NCBI GenBank assembly: GCA_035524335.1
Contig: DATKPE010000038.1
Location: 1-64,000, forward strand
DNA length: 64,000 nt
Direction of reading: 5' to 3'
DNA from: DATKPE01 sp035524335
Lineage (GTDB): Bacteria; Bacteroidota; Ignavibacteria; UBA10030; SZUA-254
The position numbers and the translations under genes were made by a program. The notes under the pieces are model-generated. The model saw nothing but the letters and a program-made list of their open reading frames with translations. It searched no databases and was not told the DNA's origin. Positions 8,949 to 15,455 of the stretch are shown here, piece after piece (positions within the stretch are counted from its first letter, which is position 1; every line of letters starts with the position of its first letter).

Positions 8949-9910
8949 CCCGGCAGCCTTCCGATAAGGGAAAGATATGCATCTTCAAGGGAACATCCGC
9001 GCGGGTTGATCCGTTCCGGGACGACATTGAGGTCGGCCAGAATCCTGATCAGGTCAAGCAGTTCTGCCCGCGACGAGACCGTGATGAACGATTGTCCGTT
9101 CGGGTCGATACGAAAGGGATACCGGTGTAAAATGTTTGCCCCGGCATCTACGCCATCACACAGTGTGACAACGTAGCCTCCCAATGCCGGGGCAATTTCG
9201 TCAGGTGTGCCCGCCCGGAGCAGGATACCGCGATCAAGGACCGCGATACGATCGGCCAGCAGTCGTATATCGTCCAGGAGACGGGAGGTCAGGACGATTG
9301 TCTTTCCGCAGGCCCGGAATTCAACAAGAATATTTCTCAGCATCCTTTGTCCGGCGGGATCCAGATCATCTCCCGCCTCATCCAGGAGGAGAATTTCGGG
9401 ATCGTGGATCAGCATCTGGGCGAGGGACAGTCGCCGCATAATTCCATTTGCATGTGAGCTGATCGGTGTTCGGGCATCGTGGGAAATCTCGAAAAGGGAT
9501 AATACTTCCTCAATTCTGGATGTGAGCATTTTCCCGCGGAGACCGGCGAGAATCCCGGAGATCCGGAGGACATCGAGAGGAGAGAGGTGGGAGGGGAAAA
9601 CAGGGTGTTCGGGCAGATAGCCGACGGTTCGGCGCGAGGAGGGATCGGAGACCGGCTTTCCGGCTATCCACGCGCGGCCTGCGGTCGGGCGAAGAATTCC
9701 GAGGAATATTTTGAACAAAGTCGATTTGCCGGCTCCGCAGGGTCCGACAATGCCGAGAATTTCACCCCCATGTGCCTCGAGCGTCAGCGAGTCGAGAGCG
9801 TGTACGCGCTCATTCCCGTGTCCGCCGCCGCGGAATATCTTGGTAAGTCCATCTGCCAGGATCGGCGGTTCCCTGCGGGACGCTCCAGGAGAATAGTGCA
9901 GTTCGATCAT
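8945..9910 (-). CDS. ABC transporter ATP-binding protein
   Basis: Nucleotide-binding subunit of a CcmA/NosF-like ABC-2 transporter. Walker A is GPCGAGKST, Walker B is ILLLDEAGDDLDP, and the H-loop region is IVLTSR. The signature motif is atypical: where relatives have YSGGM or YSKGM before RRLSLAQ, this protein has HANGI, so the usual signature serine is an alanine. A C-terminal extension of about 80 residues follows. The start at 9910 overlaps the redoxin-like gene stop by four bases (ATGA); the open frame extends to 10036 but overlaps the upstream gene and lacks homology-like sequence. It pairs with the downstream permease. Confidence 0.88.
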   Translation of the reverse strand: MIELHYSPGASRREPPILADGLTKIFRGGGHGNERVHALDSLTLEAHGGEILGIVGPCGAGKSTLFKIFLGILRPTAGRAWIAGKPVSDPSSRRTVGYLPEHPVFPSHLSPLDVLRISGILAGLRGKMLTSRIEEVLSLFEISHDARTPISSHANGIMRRLSLAQMLIHDPEILLLDEAGDDLDPAGQRMLRNILVEFRACGKTIVLTSRLLDDIRLLADRIAVLDRGILLRAGTPDEIAPALGGYVVTLCDGVDAGANILHRYPFRIDPNGQSFITVSSRAELLDLIRILADLNVVPERINPRGCSLEDAYLSLIGRLPG

Positions 9911-10497
9911 GGCGTCTCCCCGCGGAGCCGATGCAGAAGCCAGGATCTGCCTGCGGTCGATAGAGGAATCGGTTCCGTTCGTTCGATGCCGCCGGCCGGA
10001 CTCCACAGCACAACCTCGGATTTTTCGATATGCCACGCGGCGAAGAACCCGCGCGGGACGCAGGTGAGGGGATATGGGAGCCCGTTCTCATCCGCCCAGC
10101 GTCTCATGGAAACTTTCTGGCGATCGGTTGACTGCTCATTCCGGGCGACGACGATGATTACCGGGATGGGGGATTTCGGCATACGCGCGTCCCTGAGCGA
10201 ATCACAAAATTCCATAAAATTGTTCAGACATGGCAAACAGCTGAAATTTTCAAACCGCAGAAGCAGGGCAAGAATGCCGCCGCGATAACCTCCCCCGACC
10301 GGGATGCACGCGTCATGCAGGTAATTTTCCAGCGGCATGGGGAAGCCCGCACTGTCTTCTGCCTTCGTCCGGGGCGTACTCTGTCCAAGCGCGGATGTGT
10401 CGAGTAGGAGCAGACCGGCCGCAACCGCCCGTGCGACGAATCTCAGAAGTTCGTTCGCGGGAAAACTCCGGTCCCGCAGGATTTTATTGACTGTCAT
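9907..10497 (-). CDS. Secreted thioredoxin-fold-like protein with CxxC motif
   Basis: Protein of 196 residues that I do not recognise as a named family. An N-terminal hydrophobic stretch (VARAVAAGLLLLDTSALGQ, residues 21-39) looks like a signal peptide or anchor. A beta strand (ILALLLRFENF) leads into C87-L-P-C90 at the start of a helix, as in TlpA/redoxin proteins, followed by another strand (IPVIIVVARNE) and a C-terminal strand pair. This order suggests a thiol-disulfide oxidoreductase fold, so it may form or reduce disulfides in the periplasm. It overlaps the propeller gene by 14 bases and the ATPase gene by four. The fold call is moderate and the function is inferred. Confidence 0.6.
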   Translation of the reverse strand: MTVNKILRDRSFPANELLRFVARAVAAGLLLLDTSALGQSTPRTKAEDSAGFPMPLENYLHDACIPVGGGYRGGILALLLRFENFSCLPCLNNFMEFCDSLRDARMPKSPIPVIIVVARNEQSTDRQKVSMRRWADENGLPYPLTCVPRGFFAAWHIEKSEVVLWSPAGGIERTEPIPLSTAGRSWLLHRLRGETP

Positions 10498-11458
10498 GTT
10501 CGGTCAGCGAGTATTTGCGCACGACCGTTCGTGACCGTGCGCGGGTGTACAGAAAGTTCTTATCATCAATATAGAGTATGCCGGTCCGTTCCGGCAGTGT
10601 CATGGTCGTGAGGAGGCGGCCTTCCGGCGAAAGAACATAGACATCCTGCTCGGGATGCTGTGCGGCATCGCCTCCCAGTATGAATATGGTGCCGTCCGTT
10701 GTCGTGGCGACGTCGTGAAACAGCACTCCTTCGGGGAGGAGTACCGATTCATCCCCTGAAGACCGGTTAAGAATTGCCTTCTCCGGCATGCCGGGAACGC
10801 GGAAAATAGCCGTTATCTTCCCGAGACTGTCATATCTGGCGATACAGTTCCTGTACTTGGCAGCGGCGATGCATCCCCCCTTCCCGTCATTCTCCAGGCT
10901 GAACATATTGAGGACGGGAATCGTCTCCGCGTCGGGCAGGGTGAGCGCCGATGGCACAGAATCACTCCTGCAGAAAAGGCATGCACCGGAGCCGGAACTG
11001 ACTGCGGGGAGATCGTTCACAAAAATATTGCCGTGCGGAGTGATTGCAAAATCGACGACCGGTCCCGGGGCATACAGGGTGCGGATATACGAAAAATCCT
11101 TCCGGAAAATCTGCAGTTTGGCGCTTCCCGCTTCCGCAACCGCGACGATTCCGCCTCCGGAGCGGACGAAATAGGGTATCGATTCGAAGGATCCGTTCGT
11201 CCGGCCCCTGCGGCCGTATTTTCCGAGAGGTTTCCCGCCCGACGTGTAGCGCCGGATCACATATCGATAGGCGTCCGAAACGAGAATCTCCCGGTTCGGA
11301 AGAACGGTTATCTCGCCGACAGCGGAAAATTCCTTCTCGCCGCCGAAGGTTACCATTTCGGAGATCGTCACCTTCCTGCCCGGCTGTCCGAGAGCACAGG
11401 TCAGCATCGCCGGAACGGCAAGTACTGCGAAGAACCGGAATGGAGCACAGCTGATCAT
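10484..11458 (-). CDS. Secreted 6-bladed beta-propeller (NHL-like) protein
   Basis: Signal peptide (FFAVLAVPAMLTCALG) followed by repeated blades of the NHL/6-bladed propeller type: VGEITVLPNREILVSDAY, VVDFAITPHGNIFVND, HDVATTTDGTIFILGG and IDDKNFLYTRARSR each show the strand-turn-strand pattern. Such proteins are common as secreted or lipid-anchored partners in Bacteroidota peptide and redox clusters; a binding rather than catalytic role is likely. A CxxC (ACLFC, near residues 159-163) is unusual in a propeller. The start at 11458 has GAGGGAGA about seven bases upstream; an in-frame TTG at 11476 was discarded. It overlaps the redoxin-like gene, so the two are coupled. Confidence 0.72.
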   Translation of the reverse strand: MISCAPFRFFAVLAVPAMLTCALGQPGRKVTISEMVTFGGEKEFSAVGEITVLPNREILVSDAYRYVIRRYTSGGKPLGKYGRRGRTNGSFESIPYFVRSGGGIVAVAEAGSAKLQIFRKDFSYIRTLYAPGPVVDFAITPHGNIFVNDLPAVSSGSGACLFCRSDSVPSALTLPDAETIPVLNMFSLENDGKGGCIAAAKYRNCIARYDSLGKITAIFRVPGMPEKAILNRSSGDESVLLPEGVLFHDVATTTDGTIFILGGDAAQHPEQDVYVLSPEGRLLTTMTLPERTGILYIDDKNFLYTRARSRTVVRKYSLTEHDSQ

Positions 11459-11481
11459 GAGAATTCTCCCTCTCAATCGCG

Positions 11482-11518
11482 GGCGGGCTCGCTCCGGCCA
11501 GCCCGAAGTAAGCCCGCC
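11482..11518 (-). promoter_or_regulatory. Hairpin between the cysteine-rich peptide and propeller genes
   Basis: Perfect 8-bp inverted repeat GGCGGGCT / AGCCCGCC with a 21-base loop, in the 69-base gap between the peptide stop and the propeller start. There is no T tract, so it is more likely a read-through attenuator or RNA-stability element than a full terminator. That would allow more of the peptide than of the downstream proteins. Confidence 0.5.
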
Positions 11519-11527
11519 TCGATGAGT

Positions 11528-11731
11528 TTATGACTGCCCGTGGATGAGGCAGCCGATGGTGCAGCCGGCATAACAGCCGGCACGCATCGCATCGGTATCG
11601 AACATCCGACGGCAATCGTTGAAGCACCCTGTCAGATCGGAACATTTGCACGCACATGCGTCTGTCCGGACGGGCGTGATCAGTGACGAGGCCGTCAGAA
11701 GGAGGGCGGCGAGAATCAGGCCGTATTTCAT
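11528..11731 (-). CDS. Small secreted cysteine-rich peptide (67 residues)
   Basis: The product has a clear signal peptide (MKYGLILAALLLTASSLITP) and a mature part of roughly 43 residues with eight cysteines: CACKC, then single cysteines in TGC, NDC, AGC, AGC and IGC contexts. The spacing could allow four disulfides, or binding of metal or an iron-sulfur centre. The start at 11731 has a strong Shine-Dalgarno (GGGAGG) eight bases upstream; the frame continues to 11821 but that extension has no leader-like character. I do not recognise the family. It is the first gene of a coupled set (propeller, CxxC protein, ABC ATPase and permease), which suggests it is the substrate or effector. Confidence 0.65.
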   Translation of the reverse strand: MKYGLILAALLLTASSLITPVRTDACACKCSDLTGCFNDCRRMFDTDAMRAGCYAGCTIGCLIHGQS

Positions 11732-11844
11732 TGGGACCTCCCGGTAGTATGTTTCCCGCCAGTGTGATTTTCCGTCCGCAGTCATGACGGGTGACAACCG
11801 CGGATGAGCCACTCCGCACACCTGCCCCCACCGGCAGGCGTCAG

Positions 11845-12567
11845 TTACGAAAGCAGGAATCCGGCCATCAGCTGTTCAACAAGAGGGATAAAACAGCGGA
11901 GCGCGATCCGCGACAACCAGACCGCGCCCGCTATGGCACCCCCGTCCCGCGCCGATATTCCTGCGATGATGAATATTCCTGTGCCGAGAAGAATGACGTA
12001 CCAGACTGAAAAAGGGTTGATTTCAGAACAGATGTCTTTGACGATGGGAGATAAACTGTCGGATGTGATGAAGTAATCAATCCCGCGGAGCGGCCGCAGA
12101 TCAGCGGAGGAGCGCAGAGCGTCGAATCCGCGGTAGTACAGTATGACGGTATTCAGAATTTCCATCCAGACATATGGCGCCTGTGAATAAGCGGCGAGTG
12201 AGCACGCATGGGAAAATCCGAATGCGCCTCCCCGCGGTCTCATCCGCACCGCAATAAAAAGAACGGTGCTTGCCGCGAACCAATTGGCGATCACGCCGGC
12301 CGGCTCGAGAACATAGACCTGCAGGCGGATGAACCGCATCGCCGCCCTGCCGGCGATCTCGGCGGATTCTTCGCTGTACGCCCGGACAAAAATATTCCGG
12401 ACCGCCGCCTCCATCGCGGGGATGCGCAATCCCCCCAGGATAAGCCAGAACACGATCAGCGAGCAGACGGCCGCCAGCCATGCGGGCCGCTCCCGAAGTT
12501 TCCGGTATACATTCACGGGCTCAGCGAGAATGTTCAAGAGATTCCCTATGTCTCTCCGGATGTACAT
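11845..12567 (-). CDS. Yip1-domain membrane protein
   Basis: Protein of 240 residues with about five hydrophobic segments and the layout of Yip1/YIP family proteins: a short cytoplasmic start (LLNILAEPVNVYRKLRERP), then segments near residues 30-47, 90-110, 120-145, 190-212 and 215-237. The function of bacterial Yip1 proteins is not established. The start at 12567 is supported by AGGAAAG seven bases upstream; an open frame to 12696 was rejected because it lacks family-like sequence. It lies 113 bases upstream of the cysteine-rich peptide on the same strand and is divergent from the XRE regulator, so it could be the first gene of that regulated unit. Confidence 0.65.
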   Translation of the reverse strand: MYIRRDIGNLLNILAEPVNVYRKLRERPAWLAAVCSLIVFWLILGGLRIPAMEAAVRNIFVRAYSEESAEIAGRAAMRFIRLQVYVLEPAGVIANWFAASTVLFIAVRMRPRGGAFGFSHACSLAAYSQAPYVWMEILNTVILYYRGFDALRSSADLRPLRGIDYFITSDSLSPIVKDICSEINPFSVWYVILLGTGIFIIAGISARDGGAIAGAVWLSRIALRCFIPLVEQLMAGFLLS

Positions 12568-12635
12568 GCTATGTCTTTCCTGCTGTGTGCCGGCGACATC
12601 ACGATATCTCCCAGACCGGCGAAAGAGAAGAACAT

Positions 12636-12658
12636 TGCGGGGGTGATACTGCGGGGGT
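12636..12658. repeat. Direct repeat in the divergent promoter region
   Basis: Two perfect copies of TGCGGGGGT (12636-12644 and 12650-12658) separated by five bases, between the Yip1-like gene and the XRE regulator. Nine-base perfect repeats at short spacing in a divergent intergenic region suggest a protein-binding site. Which gene it serves is unknown. Confidence 0.45.
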
Positions 12659-12685
12659 AGAAAGATGGTGCCTGCCTCCGCGAAC

Positions 12686-12713
12686 TTGACTTTCAAAAAT
12701 CTTTGCCTAAATT
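12686..12713 (+). promoter_or_regulatory. Putative promoter of the XRE regulator
   Basis: TTGACT (12686-12691) and TAAATT (12708-12713) are spaced by 16 bases. The first ten bases (TTGACTTTCA) and the -10 hexamer are identical to those at the mraZ promoter (32639-32666), with the same spacing, which supports both as genuine. Confidence 0.6.
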
Positions 12714-12764
12714 TACGGTCGATTCAGATCAATGTCAAGAAATATTATCTTACCAATATGGTTA

Positions 12765-12778
12765 GATGGATTTCCATC
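12765..12778. promoter_or_regulatory. Palindromic operator candidate
   Basis: GATGGA and TCCATC form a perfect 6-bp inverted repeat around a two-base centre, between the promoter at 12686-12713 and the ribosome-binding site at 12783-12789. The position is right for autorepression by the XRE-type protein. Confidence 0.45.
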
Positions 12779-12794
12779 CATGCGGGAGGAACGC

Positions 12795-13079
12795 ATGACA
12801 CTCAGCGAGGCACTCCGGTCATACAGAATAAAACATCATCTTCTTCAGAAACAGGTCGCCGCCGCGCTTCAGATCTCACTCAAACACTATACCGAGATTG
12901 AAAACGGCCACTCCTACGCGTCGTCCACGGTCATGAAACGCCTCTGCGAACTTACGGGCATCGAGATCTCCTATTCCTTCAGCGCCCGTGAAATGTCCGC
13001 CCGCTATCGCTCCCGCCGGCACAGAAGAAAACGCAGTTTGCGGAAACGGCACGCCCCCGGCCATCACCACTCCTGGTAG
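12795..13079 (+). CDS. XRE-family helix-turn-helix transcriptional regulator
   Basis: Small DNA-binding protein of 94 residues. The helix-turn-helix spans about residues 8-62 (KQVAAALQISLKHYTEIENG is the core), in the Cro/C1/XRE layout. A strongly basic tail (RYRSRRHRRKRSLRKRH) follows and could add non-specific DNA contact. There is no sensor or dimerisation domain beyond this. The start at 12795 has GGGAGGA six bases upstream; earlier in-frame ATGs at 12732 and 12780 were not chosen. The gene is divergent from the Yip1/peptide/ABC cluster and has its own promoter and a palindrome, so autoregulation and control of the neighbours are reasonable inferences. Confidence 0.82.
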   Translation: MTLSEALRSYRIKHHLLQKQVAAALQISLKHYTEIENGHSYASSTVMKRLCELTGIEISYSFSAREMSARYRSRRHRRKRSLRKRHAPGHHHSW

Positions 13080-13141
13080 GCCCGCTCGGCGATCCGCATC
13101 ACTCCGTTCCGGGCAACCGTGAATGTTTCCGGCCCAGTTGA

Positions 13142-13846
13142 TTATTTCTCCGGCCAGAACAGCCGCACCGGGTCGGTGTAGTATAACGTCGCACGCGAAT
13201 TGCTGTCCTCCGCCGCGAGCGCATCGAATCCCGACAGTGCATACGCGTCGATCCACGACTGCAGACGGACTCCGTAGTGAAGACACTGCAGACTGTCGTG
13301 ATCGCGCGAACGCCGGTCGACCCACCCGATCACCGTCTCCGGCGCGACATGGTCCCCCGTCTTCAGATGCGTGTCCGATCTCCCGGACCGGCGGTCGGAT
13401 TCGTACTCCCTCGTCTGTCTGATGCATTCATAGATCAGGATGAAGCGCTTCGCGGTCCGTTGCGCCCCGAGCCCGTCCAGCACGTTCATCTCCCCGCGCG
13501 TGTCAGCGGAAATCACCGCCGTCAGCCCGCTCCGCGGCGGGTTGGGCGAATAATAGACCAGACAGCCGGTCACACCGGCAGTCACCGGGGTCCCTTCCTC
13601 TGCGGGAAAATCGACCCCAAGATGATTCGGATTGCGGTAAAAAGCCCTCCCCTCCGCATAGCGGACATGCCCGGAATCGCCGATCAGGCCGGGCGGAAGC
13701 GGCGGCGCGAATCCTTCCGTGAATCCGCATTCGCCGTAAAGCGGGAAAAACCGGGGAATCTCCCTTGCGATTTCCGCCGGCCCCGAGCATGATACCACAA
13801 GAAAGCCGATGAGAACCGGAACGACCGGAAAACGGATCGTGGCCAT
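13142..13846 (-). CDS. M23-like (LytM) lipoprotein with altered catalytic residues
   Basis: Lipoprotein: the signal peptide ends in the lipobox VVSC (near residue 20). The domain matches M23 peptidoglycan endopeptidases: NHLGVDFPAEEGTPV carries the first two zinc ligands (H-x3-D), LKTGDHVAPETVIG matches the strand before the last ligand, and CLHYGV matches the HLHFGV motif. The third zinc ligand His is kept, but the first His of H-x-H is Cys, and the family Y-x-H-L region reads IYEC, so both catalytic histidines appear lost. It may bind zinc or wall without cutting, or act as an activator. The start has GGGAGA eight bases upstream. It lies 41 bases downstream of the NlpC-like gene. Confidence 0.72.
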   Translation of the reverse strand: MATIRFPVVPVLIGFLVVSCSGPAEIAREIPRFFPLYGECGFTEGFAPPLPPGLIGDSGHVRYAEGRAFYRNPNHLGVDFPAEEGTPVTAGVTGCLVYYSPNPPRSGLTAVISADTRGEMNVLDGLGAQRTAKRFILIYECIRQTREYESDRRSGRSDTHLKTGDHVAPETVIGWVDRRSRDHDSLQCLHYGVRLQSWIDAYALSGFDALAAEDSNSRATLYYTDPVRLFWPEK

Positions 13847-13887
13847 GCGGACGATCTCCCTGCAATATCCCGCCGTCCGGACGAACG

Positions 13888-14754
13888 CTATTTGTTCTGC
13901 CCGGTGTCGGCCCGGAAATGGACTGATTCGAGAAATGCCAGAAATTCCCTGCGGAGCGCTTCGAATGTTCCCGCCGTGGCGTCGCAGAGAACCGTGAGCC
14001 CGGTCGTTTCCTCGACGGAATAGAGGATGAGCACGGTGTGATCGACGCTGTCGTTGTAGGCGCAGTGGTAGAGCACCGACTGTTCAACCGTGTCGATGGA
14101 GGTCACCTTCATGACGTCGGGTCGCGCTGCGCCGCGCGCGAATTCTCCCACATTCGTCATCCCCGGAAGCAGTTGCTCATAGACGATCGACATGATTGGC
14201 TGTGACGCGTTCCCGTCCGCATCGATCACCGAATCCCTCTCGAACAGCAGCATCCCCTTGTTCGCCGTCGGGTTGTACTTCTGATCCTTCTGCTTCCAGA
14301 GGGTGGAATCGGGAATCGTATAGGCGATGCGGCCCTCATCGATGGGGAGCTCGAACGAGACCGGCACGCCGTGAACATAGGTGTACCACTGGACCGGTCC
14401 GTATTTTTTCACCAGCGCGGCGAGAGGCGTTTTTCCCTCCGCGGTCATCACGCTCCGCGTCGAATCGCCGTCGTAGATCCCGACGAACCGCGGCCACCAT
14501 GCGAGATCGCCCTCCTGGGGATGTCCGGCGGAGAGCTTCAGGAACCTGTTGGAGGCCGGGATCGATTTTGCGGGCTGATAGGGAAAGGAAAATCCCGAGA
14601 GGTTGTAGACGAACCAGACGAATTTCGCCCCGTCGGAGTTTTCCGTGCGGGAGAAGGGAAATCGCTGGGGCTTCTGCGCGGCGCACTCCGCGGAAACGGC
14701 CAGCAATGCCGCGAGGAGAACAAGGATGCGTGCCATAGGGAATGTCCGCTTCAT
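13888..14754 (-). CDS. NlpC/P60-like secreted protein lacking catalytic Cys and His
   Basis: Secreted protein of 288 residues (signal peptide ARILVLLAALLAVSAECAA). Residues about 40-95 follow the NlpC/P60 pattern: SDGAKFVWFVYNLSGFSFP corresponds to DCSGFVWYVY..GI, QEGDLAWW to the PGDLVFF strand and FVGIYDGD to HVGIYIGD. The nucleophile Cys is replaced by Gly and the active-site His by Phe, so it is probably a non-catalytic peptidoglycan or peptide binder. The remaining 190 residues (ending in RREFLAFLESVHF) match nothing I know. The start overlaps the TMEM175-like gene by four bases (ATGA), so they are co-translated. Confidence 0.6.
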   Translation of the reverse strand: MKRTFPMARILVLLAALLAVSAECAAQKPQRFPFSRTENSDGAKFVWFVYNLSGFSFPYQPAKSIPASNRFLKLSAGHPQEGDLAWWPRFVGIYDGDSTRSVMTAEGKTPLAALVKKYGPVQWYTYVHGVPVSFELPIDEGRIAYTIPDSTLWKQKDQKYNPTANKGMLLFERDSVIDADGNASQPIMSIVYEQLLPGMTNVGEFARGAARPDVMKVTSIDTVEQSVLYHCAYNDSVDHTVLILYSVEETTGLTVLCDATAGTFEALRREFLAFLESVHFRADTGQNK

Positions 14755-15326
14755 GCCGCAATGGTCCGTTCGATACGGCGGTCCGGAATGAGCCACATCA
14801 CCGCCACCACGACATACAGCGCGCAGGCCCACAGGGCGTCGTAGAATGCAAGGACCAGGGCGATCACGTAGATGATAAGCGACAGTCGGCTTTTCACGTC
14901 GGTGCCGAGGGCCGCGGAGAGGACGGAATCCTTTCCGTGGATCGTGAGAAGATTTCGTGAAAGAATATAGTATGCGGTCCCCGCCATGAGGAGATTGGCG
15001 CCGTAGAAAACGACCGGCCAGGTGGTGAACCGGTTCTCCCCCATCCAGGCTGTGACGAAGGGAATGAGCGTGAGCCAGAAAAGGAGGTGGAGATTTGCCC
15101 AGAGAGTCCGGCCGTTGATATGTTTGACCGCCTGGAACAGGTGATGGTGATTGTTCCAGTAGATCGCGATGAAGATAAAGCTGAGAAGGTAGCTGAGGAG
15201 CGTCGGGACGACCGGCAGAAAGGCCTCAGGCGTCACGCCGCGGGGGATTTTCAGTTCCAGCACCATGATGGTGATGATGATGGCGATGACGCCGTCGCTG
15301 AAGGCTTCGATCCGGTTCTTGTTCAT
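14751..15326 (-). CDS. TMEM175-family ion channel (DUF1211)
   Basis: Integral membrane protein of 191 residues with six hydrophobic segments. The N-terminal signature RIEAFSDGVIAIIITIMVLE carries the FSD motif that lines the pore of bacterial TMEM175 potassium-selective channels. Length is typical for one bacterial subunit. It is the first gene of a three-gene minus-strand unit with two cell-wall-hydrolase-like proteins, an unusual partnership. The 129 bases upstream (15327-15455) hold AT-rich sequence with TATACT and TATATT candidates for a -10 element. Confidence 0.9.
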   Translation of the reverse strand: MNKNRIEAFSDGVIAIIITIMVLELKIPRGVTPEAFLPVVPTLLSYLLSFIFIAIYWNNHHHLFQAVKHINGRTLWANLHLLFWLTLIPFVTAWMGENRFTTWPVVFYGANLLMAGTAYYILSRNLLTIHGKDSVLSAALGTDVKSRLSLIIYVIALVLAFYDALWACALYVVVAVMWLIPDRRIERTIAA

Positions 15327-15455
15327 TGATGCAAATTCGCCGCAGATGATCCGATTGGATGTAGCAGATTCCGAAGGGTAATATAGTATAATTCGGGTGG
15401 AATTGCACTGATTAAAATATCCGGGGAGAATGATGCCTGTCCGGCGGGAAATGAA

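Noticed and set aside
11732..11821. 30-residue N-terminal extension of the cysteine-rich peptide
   Set aside because: The start at 11731 has a strong GGGAGG and is followed by a signal peptide; the extension has neither.
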